Counted from the stretch's first letter, positions 6,662-13,966 are shown. The stretch: 23,465 nt of DNA from CAYFZR01 sp964347835 [NCBI: uncultured archaeon] (GCA_964347835.1 CAYFZR010000076.1:1-23465), one strand, 5' to 3'. Translations and numbers: made by a program. Notes: a model not told the origin generated them from the sequence alone.

Positions 6662-7858
6662 TTAAAATTTATAAGTTTTTTTCTCTTCAGTCTCCCATAT
6701 CATATCCATGACCTTGTGATCTAAGATTCTTATAGATTCCTCAACGTCCTCTTTTTCGATGAATTCATGGTTATTTTTTAGTGAACAAACGACAGATATG
6801 ATATATAATGTATGCAAAATTCTGCCCGTATTGAATAAACCAACGATACACGGAGTAGGGAGATATTCAATTAAATGGTATTGAAAAATCGGATGATCCA
6901 CCAAGTAGTTGATATAGAATTCCATCTTTGATTTTGCTTCTTCTGAAAGTTTTTTAGAAAGTTCTTTTCTATTAAAAGAAACTGTTAGATCTTCTTTCTT
7001 CCCAAAATAGTTTATTATTAGTTTATTTTCAGAATAAACGACTCTATAAGGATATAAACCCTCAGTTCCACTTAAATAACTCGTTTTATTTAAAAATAAA
7101 TAAAACTCCTCCTCAAGGCAAAATTCATCTTTAAATAGTTGAAACAAATCTTCTGAGGCATCGATTATAAAAATAGAATCTTCTCTGCTCGTTATAGGCC
7201 CTCGGTACTGGTTATAGTAAACTTCGTAAGCCCAGTTTCTTTTTCGAAAAGATAAGAGAAAATCTTCTTCTGTAAAAGATCTTTTTGCTATCTCTTTTAT
7301 TGTAAAAAATATCTCCTTAGGATTTACATAAGTAACGTAGTCGCTAAAATTCTTATTCCAACTGTCTATTGGAAAAGGCTCTCTGATAACGTTGAATTTT
7401 TTTGATAGTATCTCGAATGCACTTTTTGCAAAATCTTTTAAAAATTCTTCTTTTATTGAATCTGAATTCGGATGATTAATGGCAGGACAAGATAAATTTA
7501 AGATTATCTTGAGTTTTCCTGAAAATAAATCTCTTCTTATGCTAAATGGAAATCTTCTGCAGATAGATGGTCTATTTTCATATATTCTGCAGACGTTATA
7601 ATTCATTAAAAATGAACATCTTTCTTTTTCGTCTCTGATAAAATAGCGCTTGCCGTGTTCATCTTCTCTTTCTTCAAGAAGATCGTGCTTTAATATTATC
7701 TCTTTTTCTTCTTCAAAAACCTCTATTTTCTTAAAACGGCAGCAGAAACCACATCTTAGACAGGACCAATTCCAATCTTTAGGGAAATACGTTTCGAATC
7801 CTATTTCTTCTCCATTAACTTCTATTGTTCCGCTAAAAATTTCATTTTCGCTGAACAT
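6662..7858 (-). CDS. YkgJ-type cysteine-cluster protein with a long C-terminal extension
   Basis: A 398-residue protein. Residues 30-105 carry the YkgJ/UPF0153 cysteine cluster: CLRCGFCC (Cys33, 36, 39, 40), then Cys81, Cys90 in NVCRIYENRP and Cys100 in SICRRFPF. Such clusters bind zinc or an iron-sulfur centre; the function of the family is not settled. Most family members I know are far shorter. The remaining 290 residues are rich in Phe, Lys and Glu and show no motif I recognise, though the last 80 (HPIFQYHLIEYLP onward) look helical. It is the first gene of a unit with the amidohydrolase, 17 bases downstream. An AT-rich stretch just before the ATG would suit a leaderless transcript. Confidence 0.8.
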   Translation of the reverse strand: MFSENEIFSGTIEVNGEEIGFETYFPKDWNWSCLRCGFCCRFKKIEVFEEEKEIILKHDLLEEREDEHGKRYFIRDEKERCSFLMNYNVCRIYENRPSICRRFPFSIRRDLFSGKLKIILNLSCPAINHPNSDSIKEEFLKDFAKSAFEILSKKFNVIREPFPIDSWNKNFSDYVTYVNPKEIFFTIKEIAKRSFTEEDFLLSFRKRNWAYEVYYNQYRGPITSREDSIFIIDASEDLFQLFKDEFCLEEEFYLFLNKTSYLSGTEGLYPYRVVYSENKLIINYFGKKEDLTVSFNRKELSKKLSEEAKSKMEFYINYLVDHPIFQYHLIEYLPTPCIVGLFNTGRILHTLYIISVVCSLKNNHEFIEKEDVEESIRILDHKVMDMIWETEEKKTYKF

Positions 7859-7940
7859 TTTATATAACGATTAGTCTATTTCATAAGTATCTTTAGCTAA
7901 TACCAAGTAAAATATACCAATAATGATTCTGCCAAACACT

Positions 7941-7952
7941 TTTAAGTTATAA
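7941..7952 (+). promoter_or_regulatory. TATA-like box for the FKBP gene
   Basis: TTTAAGTTATAA is centred about 28 bases before the TTG at 7975. A transcript from this box would start at or just before that codon, so the message may be leaderless. This is a positional inference. Confidence 0.45.
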
Positions 7953-7974
7953 CCTTTCAGTTTTAAGCGTTTCT

Positions 7975-8715
7975 TTGAAATTGGTGTTTACCTTGATTGT
8001 GGAGTACGGAGATGAAGTAAAGGTTAACTTTAGCATTTTATCAGAGGAAGGAGAGGTATTAGATACAACTTATGAGGACGTCGCCAAGAAAGAAGGTATC
8101 TATACACACCGGAGAGAATATGTTCCTTTGGTCTTCAAAGTTGGGGCAGGACAGATTATTGAGGGTTTAGATAAGGCTGTCCTCGGTATGAAAAAAGGAG
8201 AAAGTAAAAAGGTAAAGATCCCACCAGAGGAAGGTTACGGTCATACTAGACCTGAGTTAATCCAAAGAGTACCCTTGGATATGTTCAGGCAAAGTAGAAT
8301 AGAACCAATCGAAGGAATGATCATAGATACGAGCGAGGGCACGGCTAAAGTTATTACAATAACCGAAAATGAAGTCGAGTTAGACTTAAATCATCCCTGG
8401 GCAGGTAAGACAGTTATTTTTGAAATCAATGTAGAAGAAATAGTGAAAGAAAAAGCAAAAGAACTCGGATTAGTCGAAAGAGGGACTTTTCTACTTAGAA
8501 TGCGGAGATACGAGGAGGCACTAGAATTTTTTGAAGCAGCGTTGAACATAAATCCTAATCATAGTGATGCATGGAACAAAAAAGGAGTCGCCTTGGGTAT
8601 GTTGGAAAAATTTGAAGAAGCTTTAGGATGTTTTGAAAAGACGCTAGAGATAAATCCAAAAGATAAAGAAGCGTTGTCCAATAAAAAACTTGTCTTGAGC
8701 AAAATAAAGAGATAA
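7975..8715 (+). CDS. FKBP-type peptidyl-prolyl isomerase fused to C-terminal TPRs
   Basis: A 246-residue protein. Residues 9-160 are a long archaeal FKBP of the SlyD-like kind: GDEVKVNFSILSEEGEVLDTT, then PLVFKVGAGQIIEGLDKAVLGM (51-72), KIPPEEGYG (81-89), an insert-in-flap domain (about 95-140) and the closing strand HPWAGKTVIFEINVEEI. It should isomerise Xaa-Pro bonds and assist folding in the cytosol. Residues 166-240 hold two TPRs (RRYEEALEFFEAALNINPN and EKFEEALGCFEKTLEINPK), a partner-binding module not usual in archaeal FKBPs. The start is uncertain: TTG 7975 suits the TATA box, whereas GTG 7999 would give MEYGDEVKV, closer to typical FKBP starts. The gene converges on hisI, with 18 bases between stops. 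Confidence 0.87.
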   Translation: MKLVFTLIVEYGDEVKVNFSILSEEGEVLDTTYEDVAKKEGIYTHRREYVPLVFKVGAGQIIEGLDKAVLGMKKGESKKVKIPPEEGYGHTRPELIQRVPLDMFRQSRIEPIEGMIIDTSEGTAKVITITENEVELDLNHPWAGKTVIFEINVEEIVKEKAKELGLVERGTFLLRMRRYEEALEFFEAALNINPNHSDAWNKKGVALGMLEKFEEALGCFEKTLEINPKDKEALSNKKLVLSKIKR

Positions 8716-8733
8716 AAATAAAGATTTAAACTA

Positions 8734-9117
8734 TCATTTGTAAACGCTATTCGGATCAAAAATTCTCTCTTCTACTACCTCCCACACCCCGTCTCTTAAT
8801 TTTCTAAAGAAACAAGACCTGTAGCCTTCATGACAGGTTCCGCCGACTTGTTTGACCTTTATTAAAATTGCGTCCCCGTCGCAATCCAATCTTATCTCCT
8901 TTGGTATTTGGATGTGTCCTGAAGTCTCTCCTTTTTTCCAGATTCTTTTTCTACTTGTACTGTAAAAATAGACCTCCCTTTTTTCTAGAGTTTTTTCTAA
9001 GGCTTCCTTGTTCATGTATCCTACCATCAAAACCTCTCTATTATCTATGTCTTGGATTACAGCCGTTATCAAGCCGTCTCTTTTAAAATTTGCCTTATTT
9101 AATATCTCATTTATCAT
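8734..9117 (-). CDS. hisI: Phosphoribosyl-AMP cyclohydrolase
   Basis: A 127-residue enzyme that opens the adenine ring of phosphoribosyl-AMP, the third step of histidine synthesis. Family features are plain: VLMVGYMNKEAL (29-40), a YFYSTSRKRIWKKGETSGH stretch (50-68), the Mg-binding LDCDGD (Asp78, 80, 82), and the zinc-site cysteines Cys79, Cys95 (GGTCHEGY) and Cys102 (SCFF). No HisE domain is fused, so this is the single-function form. The ATG at 9117 overlaps the end of the upstream gene by 11 bases, and GGGAG lies about 10 bases before it. It is last in a four-gene unit whose other members are not histidine genes, so its place there may reflect co-transcription only. Confidence 0.95.
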   Translation of the reverse strand: MINEILNKANFKRDGLITAVIQDIDNREVLMVGYMNKEALEKTLEKREVYFYSTSRKRIWKKGETSGHIQIPKEIRLDCDGDAILIKVKQVGGTCHEGYRSCFFRKLRDGVWEVVEERIFDPNSVYK

Positions 9118-9826
9118 GTTTGGCTATCTCCCATTCATCCCATGAAACTCCTCTGGGCGGGTATAGATTATCGAAGATGTCTCCAATCTTAATGCTGGCG
9201 GTATAAATATCTTCAGAATCTTTTATTTTAATCAAAACTTTAGCTATTCTCTCAACAAAGGCAGATTCGCTGGGTTTTAAAAAATTGAAATCTTTTGTAG
9301 AAACTGCATCGAAGGCGAGGAATGTAGCCAAGGAACAGTAGTAGTACCCATCCCGGAGATCGTAGGGGGTTGGAACTAATTTTCTGATTGAAGTCGAGCA
9401 TCTCGCGGTTGCTATGAAGACTCGCCAGTATTTTTGAGGAATTAAGTACCTATTGATGTAGTAGTCTTCCACATTGATCACAACATAGGGTCTGAAGGGA
9501 ACAGGAAGTTGATAAAGGTCCCTGCAAGTTATATGTTCCTTCTCATGAAGGATTTGCCACTCAACTACATCCTCCCAAGGTATATCATGGTACTCACTGG
9601 CAAAGGCGATTGAAAGCTCTGCATTATCTATACTAAAAAAAATGATATTCTCTTTAAGATTTATACATGTTATATACGCTGTTTTAACTTCTATAGGGTG
9701 TGCTACCTTCTTTGCGTGTTCAAATATTTCTTCTTGGGTTATACCCAAAGGTTCGATGTGCACGGTTCGGATGTGCTCTCTGTTTCCTCCCCTTTCAGTG
9801 ATTTTACCGCAGATAAAGCAGCGCAT
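9107..9826 (-). CDS. Putative HExxH metalloprotein with an N-terminal C2H2 zinc finger
   Basis: I do not recognise the family with certainty. The 239-residue protein starts with a zinc-finger-like module, CFICGKITERGGNREHIRTVH (Cys3, Cys6, His18, His23). At residues 93-99 it has LHEKEHI, an HExxH motif (His94, Glu95, His98) as in zinc metallopeptidases. Glu120-Asp121 in NVEDYYINRY are candidates for a third ligand. There is no signal peptide or membrane helix, so it would act in the cytosol. The motif may be chance, but its hydrophobic lead-in (VVEWQIL) suits a zincin helix. The ATG at 9826 has TGGAG about 10 bases upstream. It lies 39 bases after the zinc-ribbon gene and overlaps hisI by 11 bases. 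Confidence 0.7.
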   Translation of the reverse strand: MRCFICGKITERGGNREHIRTVHIEPLGITQEEIFEHAKKVAHPIEVKTAYITCINLKENIIFFSIDNAELSIAFASEYHDIPWEDVVEWQILHEKEHITCRDLYQLPVPFRPYVVINVEDYYINRYLIPQKYWRVFIATARCSTSIRKLVPTPYDLRDGYYYCSLATFLAFDAVSTKDFNFLKPSESAFVERIAKVLIKIKDSEDIYTASIKIGDIFDNLYPPRGVSWDEWEIAKHDK

Positions 9827-9865
9827 AATCTCATTTCTCCAGAGAAAATGGTTTTGAGCCTTATT

Positions 9866-10105
9866 TTAGCCTCTAGTTTGCAATCTCCTCAATTTTTCTA
9901 CACACTCATCACATATAATTATTCTTTCTCCTTCATAGTAAACAGGATACAACTTAATTGCCTCGCCTTTACATAGTTCGCATTCCATAGATATCTTCAA
10001 TTCCTCAACACATTTAGTGCATACGAGCAAATTTTTAGGTTCCTTCTTTACAAGATGCAAAACATGTGTGGGACGCTTGCACCAATCACATTTATAATAT
10101 TCCAT
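9866..10105 (-). CDS. Small double zinc-ribbon protein
   Basis: A 79-residue protein with four CxxC knuckles: CDWC (6-9), CTKC (29-32), CELC (42-45) and CDEC (65-68). This pattern should fold two zinc sites, in line or cross-braced. Such small archaeal proteins are often adaptors or nucleic-acid binders; no specific role is visible. The start is secure: GGAGGA sits about 5 bases before the ATG at 10105. It lies 27 bases after the radical SAM gene and 39 before the HExxH gene, within the four-gene unit. No family name can be given. Confidence 0.8.
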   Translation of the reverse strand: MEYYKCDWCKRPTHVLHLVKKEPKNLLVCTKCVEELKISMECELCKGEAIKLYPVYYEGERIIICDECVEKLRRLQTRG

Positions 10106-10132
10106 TTTTGTCCTCCGTTTTGACTTATTTGG

Positions 10133-11347
10133 CTAAGGACCTATGTGCCCGAGTGGTGTTTGGGCAATTACCATCTTTAGACCTACACCATTTAAAATGT
10201 TTTTTATCTCAACCATTTCTTCAAAATCAGGTCTTTTCAGCCAAGTTCTTCTAAATTCTGGTCTGTAATCTAAAATGCACACCTGAACATCTTCTTTAAT
10301 CTTTAGGATATTCTCTCCCATATTGGCGATTTCTTCTTTAGAAATCAATTCTCTATTAAAAGGGATTCCAATTCCCGTGAAGACCTCATCAGAGTAATTA
10401 TCAACTAAATATTTTACCGCGTTCCAGGCATTTTTTATGTATATTTCCGCTAGTTTATTATCTCTTACATTCGTAATGTACATAAATGTCTCGAGTTCTA
10501 AAGCCTTTAGATCGATGCCTATGTCTGTCATTCCCGATTCTACTAATTCATCGATGTAATCACTCTCCAACAAAGAACCGTTGGTATCTACATGGAGTCT
10601 TACATTTTTATCATAATTTCTCATTTCTGAAAGAGTCGATGAGAGCCACTTCCTGTTTAATGTAGATTCTCCTCCTGAAAGGGCTATTCTATTCACGCCG
10701 TATAAACTTTTGAGCATTATTAGGGTACTTGCATTTCTTTTAGCATCTACCGCTTTTCCATATGAAAAGGCAATGTTATGGTTTTGGCATTGTCCGCAGT
10801 GAAAGTTACAACCATGACAAAACCCTGCGACTTCTATAATACCAGAACCTTTTAGTTGATAAGGCGTCCCCACTCCTCCTACTTCATGAGGAAAATATCC
10901 GGACACTACTCTCAGTTCGGGTTCTTCCATAATTTCTATTTCCATATTTTCCTCTACCCTTACTATACAAGAAGGCATTGTACTCTTGTTTATTTTAACA
11001 GAACAGCAGAGACATCCTCCTACATCACAGGGTGAAAATATTCCTTCTCCCGGATATCTTGTAAATACATATCCGAGGCTTTTTAAGACTTCTCTTACGG
11101 ATATTCTTTCTAAGACTTCTTTTTCTATTCCGTTTATTCTAATCTTTATAGTTCTTCTTTCAGTTTCATCCCTGACAAAATATCTCGCTTCCTTTGGGCA
11201 TGCCTTAACACAGGCGCCGCATGCATAGCAATCAAATTTACATAAAAATCTAGAGCATATATTGCAGTTTATGCATTTATCCTCGTCTTTCTTTATTTTA
11301 TACGTCTTTATTTTATACGCCATTACTTTATCCGACACTAACTTCAT
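10133..11347 (-). CDS. Radical SAM protein with N-terminal 4Fe-4S and 2Fe-2S ferredoxin domains
   Basis: A 404-residue iron-sulfur protein in three parts. Residues 25-50 have eight cysteines in a ferredoxin-like pattern (CINCNIC, then CKFDCYACGACVKACP). Residues 65-135 look like a beta-grasp 2Fe-2S ferredoxin (CDVGGCLCC at 107-115, Cys127). The radical SAM core has the CxxxCxxC cluster site in CNFHCGQC (Cys180, 184, 187), then SGGEST as the SAM-binding GGE motif, and ends TPLGHIGP as in PflA-like activases. It should cleave SAM reductively, with the added clusters relaying electrons. No glycyl-radical enzyme is nearby, so the target is unknown. The ATG at 11347 has a weak SD; the ATG at 11323 is an alternative. 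It heads the unit reaching hisI. Confidence 0.82.
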   Translation of the reverse strand: MKLVSDKVMAYKIKTYKIKKDEDKCINCNICSRFLCKFDCYACGACVKACPKEARYFVRDETERRTIKIRINGIEKEVLERISVREVLKSLGYVFTRYPGEGIFSPCDVGGCLCCSVKINKSTMPSCIVRVEENMEIEIMEEPELRVVSGYFPHEVGGVGTPYQLKGSGIIEVAGFCHGCNFHCGQCQNHNIAFSYGKAVDAKRNASTLIMLKSLYGVNRIALSGGESTLNRKWLSSTLSEMRNYDKNVRLHVDTNGSLLESDYIDELVESGMTDIGIDLKALELETFMYITNVRDNKLAEIYIKNAWNAVKYLVDNYSDEVFTGIGIPFNRELISKEEIANMGENILKIKEDVQVCILDYRPEFRRTWLKRPDFEEMVEIKNILNGVGLKMVIAQTPLGHIGP

Positions 11348-11366
11348 AAAATATCTTTCTTTTGAT

Positions 11367-11387
11367 CGAACTTTTTTTAAAAGTTCG
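11367..11387. repeat. Perfect short palindrome upstream of the radical SAM gene
   Basis: CGAACTTTT (11367-11375) pairs perfectly with AAAAGTTCG (11379-11387) around a TTT loop. It lies 20 bases upstream of the start of the minus-strand radical SAM gene, so it could be a regulator-binding site or a transcript-end hairpin. Its T/A-rich stem fits either. Confidence 0.5.
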
Positions 11388-11394
11388 TTAGGGT

Positions 11395-11409
11395 GCAGCG
11401 AGCCACGCT
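11395..11409 (-). repeat. Short hairpin repeat, copy 1
   Basis: GCAGCGAGCCACGCT is repeated with one change at 11533-11547 as GCAGCGAACCACGCT. AGCG and CGCT pair around a five-base loop. It lies between the radical SAM and pentapeptide genes. Confidence 0.55.
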
Positions 11410-11412
11410 AGA

Positions 11413-11447
11413 AGGGGGTAATCACCCCCTCTCTAATCCCCCATATA
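11413..11447 (-). repeat. Dispersed intergenic repeat, copy B, with a G5/C5 hairpin
   Basis: 11421-11447 is the reverse complement of the repeat at 1125-1151, with 25 of 27 positions the same. Overlapping it, AGGGGGT (11413-11419) and ACCCCCT (11424-11430) form a perfect 7-base stem around AATC. On the minus strand the motif TTACCCCCTTCT follows the repeat, whereas in copy A it precedes it, so the same modules are present in another order. Confidence 0.7.
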
Positions 11448-11530
11448 ATATTTAGAGTAGAAAGCAAATGTAGAGTAGAAAACGACTCATTTGGTACTGT
11501 TTATAAAATAATACTTGATAAAATTGCGGG

Positions 11531-11549
11531 AGCAGCGAACCACGCTGCT
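11531..11549 (-). repeat. Hairpin at the end of the pentapeptide gene (copy 2 of the short repeat)
   Basis: AGCAGCGAACCACGCTGCT has a perfect 7-base stem (AGCAGCG/CGCTGCT) with loop AACCA. It overlaps the TAG stop (11548-11550) of the minus-strand pentapeptide gene, so in that transcript it would fold at the 3' end, followed by CCCGCAATTTTATC. It could be a transcript-end or stability element. Confidence 0.5.
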
Positions 11550-12408
11550 ACTCAACAACAACGAAATTAATTTTTTCTCCCAAAAATTCTTCAATAATTT
11601 CCTTTTGATCGGCTGTCACCTTTGTATTTCCGTATGATGCATATCCTAAGTTTAAGGCTTCTTTTAGGTTCTCCGCGCCCACTAGATTTGCTTCCACCAG
11701 ATATGCTCCCATAAGGTTTGCTTTCAAAAGATTTGCATTACTTAGGTCAGATCCCATAAGATTTGCTTCTCTTAGAAACACATTGCTGAGATTTGCTTCA
11801 CTAAAAATAGCACCCATGAGATTTGCTTTCCAAAGATTTGATTCTATAAGATTTGCTTTAGTAAGATTTGCATTCCAGAGGTTTGCTCCAGTAAGATTTG
11901 CTTTGCTAAGGTTTGCTTCCCAAAGACTCGCCCTCCAGAGGTTTGCCTCGATAAGGTTTGCTTTGCTAAGGTTTGCTCTGGTAAGGTCTGCTTTGCTAAG
12001 GTCTGCTTCATTAAGATCTGCTTCATTAAGATCTGCCTCCAGAAGATTTGCCTCCTTAAAGTTTGCCCTAAAAAGATAGGCTTTACTTAGTTTTGCCTCC
12101 ATAAGCCTTGATCCGGAAAAATATGCTTTGGCAAGGTTTGCCTCACTGAAGTCTACTTCCCCAAGAAATGTTTCCGGGGCTTTAAGAAAGGGCAGTTCTA
12201 TATGATGGGCTTTAACACCTTTTAGAATGGAGCCCTCAATATTTATTCCTGTTACTGCAGAAGAAATTGTTCTTAAATAAGCGTTCAGTCTATCGAAATC
12301 CTTATGAGCAGATATATCGTAATCACTCAAATCCACGCCAGAAAAATCTTTTTCTCCTCTGAGTGCCCTCTCATAAAACTCATCGAGTGATATCTTTTTA
12401 ATTTCCAT
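11548..12408 (-). CDS. Pentapeptide-repeat protein
   Basis: A 286-residue protein. From about residue 85 to 244 it runs through 32 consecutive pentapeptides of A(D/N)LXX form, such as ADLNE, ANLSK and ANLWR, without a break. This folds as a right-handed quadrilateral beta-helix of about eight coils. Functions across the family vary widely (some mimic DNA and inhibit gyrase) and none can be assigned here. The N-terminal 80 residues and the last 40 cap the helix. The longest frame starts at an ATG at 12420, but I choose the ATG at 12408 (MEIKKISLDEF), because GGTGAG lies five bases before it and nothing SD-like precedes 12420. It follows the small TPR gene by about 20 bases, probably on one transcript. 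Confidence 0.9.
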   Translation of the reverse strand: MEIKKISLDEFYERALRGEKDFSGVDLSDYDISAHKDFDRLNAYLRTISSAVTGINIEGSILKGVKAHHIELPFLKAPETFLGEVDFSEANLAKAYFSGSRLMEAKLSKAYLFRANFKEANLLEADLNEADLNEADLSKADLTRANLSKANLIEANLWRASLWEANLSKANLTGANLWNANLTKANLIESNLWKANLMGAIFSEANLSNVFLREANLMGSDLSNANLLKANLMGAYLVEANLVGAENLKEALNLGYASYGNTKVTADQKEIIEEFLGEKINFVVVE

Positions 12409-12428
12409 TAATCTCACCATTCAGATGT

Positions 12429-12692
12429 TTAGAGATAAATATTCTCCTTCTGGCTGAAGGTTTCTAGGTAAAGGCTGTAAATTTCTCTTATGCATAGTTC
12501 TTTATACTTTTTTGCTTCTTCGGAATTAGGATCTATCTCGAGTGCCTTGTTGAAGCAAACAAGCGCTTCTCTGTATTTTTTTAAACCCAACAGTGTCTTT
12601 CCCTTAGCATTCCATACGGAAATTAGATCTGAGTCCAACTCGTATCTGTCTGATTTATTTTCTTTTTCATAAATCCTTTTTAGTTTTTCCAT
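12429..12692 (-). CDS. Small TPR protein
   Basis: An 87-residue protein with one clear TPR at about residues 27-60 (VWNAKGKTLLGLKKYREALVCFNKALEIDPN in outline) followed by a helix, EEAKKYKELCIREI. TPRs bind partner proteins; no partner is evident. The N-terminal 25 residues are charged. There is no signal peptide. AAGGA lies about 8 bases before the ATG at 12692. It is the first gene of a unit with the pentapeptide-repeat gene, so the two repeat proteins may act together; that is inference from linkage. It is short enough to be a remnant of a longer TPR gene, but the frame and SD look intact. Confidence 0.75.
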   Translation of the reverse strand: MEKLKRIYEKENKSDRYELDSDLISVWNAKGKTLLGLKKYREALVCFNKALEIDPNSEEAKKYKELCIREIYSLYLETFSQKENIYL

Positions 12693-12775
12693 CCTCTTTC
12701 CTTACGAAATGTGACCTGAACTAACTTAAAAACTCCTCTGCCTTAATCTGGTAAACCTAACTTCTACATTTAAAA

Positions 12776-13939
12776 TCAAAGTTTCTTGGGATTTATTCTG
12801 ATGATCTGGTCATCATCCGCGGTTGGTACACCGCGACCGTCCCTGTTGTTTGTAAGAACGTATAGAAAATTATCTGGACCGACAACAACGTCGCGTAGCC
12901 TGCCAAAATTTTTGTTTAGATGATGGCGAAGCGTTAATGGTTGATCTTCTATTACTAGCTCATACAAACTTTGACCGCGTAACCCTGCAAAAAAGAGAGA
13001 ACCATCTAAAAAGGCGACTCCTGATGGTGCCCAGGTTTCTTTATCACTGTGAATCACCGGACTTTTAAGATCTGCTGCTTTTTCATCGCCGAGAATAGTT
13101 GGCCAGCCGTAATTTTTTCCCGACTCGATCAAATTCACTTCATCAGTAGCCCTAGACCCATGTTCAGTTGCCCAGAGCCTTCCCTGATCATCCCAAGCCA
13201 AGCCTTGAGGATTGCGATGTCCTAGAGAATAAACAGGAGAGCCGGGAAAAGGATTATTAGCCGGTTTTGTTCCATCATCTTTTAAACGCAAAATTTTTCC
13301 CGCTAAAGTGTTTTTATTCTGAGCCAAATCAGGGATTAAAGCATCACCAGTTGTAATGTAAAGAAGTCCATCGGGGCCGAACTTTATCCGCCCTCCGTTG
13401 TGAAAAACGGCTCCGGGAATATTATCGATAATTATTTTTTTATCAACCAAATTTTTACCCTGTTTCTTATATCTTACCACTCGATTAGCTAAATCCTCGC
13501 CATCTCGATAGGTGTAATAAACATAAATGAACTGATTTTTGGCAAATTCAGGGTGCACGGCAATACCCAGTAAGCCACCCTCGCCGACATGAGCAACCTC
13601 GATTATGGTGAGGAGAGGCTCTGATAACAACCCCTCTTGAGCATCGATAAATCTTACTCTGCCAGCCCGTTCTGTAAAAACAATGCTGCCATCAGGCAGG
13701 AAATCAAGGGACCATGGAATTTCTAAGTTTTTAGCCACAGAAGCAATTAAAGGCACATCTTCCAAGATCTCACCTTCGAGTGCTGGCGCAGCAGTTGGAG
13801 GAACCACTTCAGGAAGATCGCTTAACCTGTTGGCGGTAAAATTCCACCGGATTAAAACAATTGAGAGAGCAATAAGAACAATTATTATGATAAGAAGTGA
13901 TTTTTTATTTGAGAATTTTATCATTGCTTTCATCTCCAT
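12776..13939 (-). CDS. Membrane-anchored PQQ-type aldose sugar dehydrogenase
   Basis: A 387-residue protein of the soluble-glucose-dehydrogenase-like beta-propeller family (glucose/sorbosone dehydrogenase). Family motifs: NLEIPWSLDFLPDG (71-84), TERAGRV, GEGGLLGIAVHPEF (119-132), FHNGGRIKFGPDGLLYITTGD (His180 at the usual catalytic His), GHRNPQGLAWD (240-250), EHGSRATDEVN (259-269) and the C-terminal DNFLYVLTNNRDGRG. Family members oxidise sugars with PQQ and Ca. Residues 12-31 are one hydrophobic helix that should anchor the domain outside the membrane. The start may be 13939 or the ATG at 13924, since GGAGATG lies before the latter. Eleven of 20 Arg codons are CGN by hand count, against about 6 of 32 in the mutase, which suggests later acquisition. 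No PQQ synthesis gene is here. Confidence 0.87.
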   Translation of the reverse strand: MEMKAMIKFSNKKSLLIIIIVLIALSIVLIRWNFTANRLSDLPEVVPPTAAPALEGEILEDVPLIASVAKNLEIPWSLDFLPDGSIVFTERAGRVRFIDAQEGLLSEPLLTIIEVAHVGEGGLLGIAVHPEFAKNQFIYVYYTYRDGEDLANRVVRYKKQGKNLVDKKIIIDNIPGAVFHNGGRIKFGPDGLLYITTGDALIPDLAQNKNTLAGKILRLKDDGTKPANNPFPGSPVYSLGHRNPQGLAWDDQGRLWATEHGSRATDEVNLIESGKNYGWPTILGDEKAADLKSPVIHSDKETWAPSGVAFLDGSLFFAGLRGQSLYELVIEDQPLTLRHHLNKNFGRLRDVVVGPDNFLYVLTNNRDGRGVPTADDDQIIRINPKKL

Positions 13940-13966
13940 TTAATAGACGCAGGTTTTTATGTCTAG

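Noticed and set aside
11783-12079. A 98-codon plus-strand ORF rich in RFA/FAL repeats
   Set aside because: It is the antisense frame of the pentapeptide-repeat gene; its regular pattern simply mirrors that gene's 15-base repeat.
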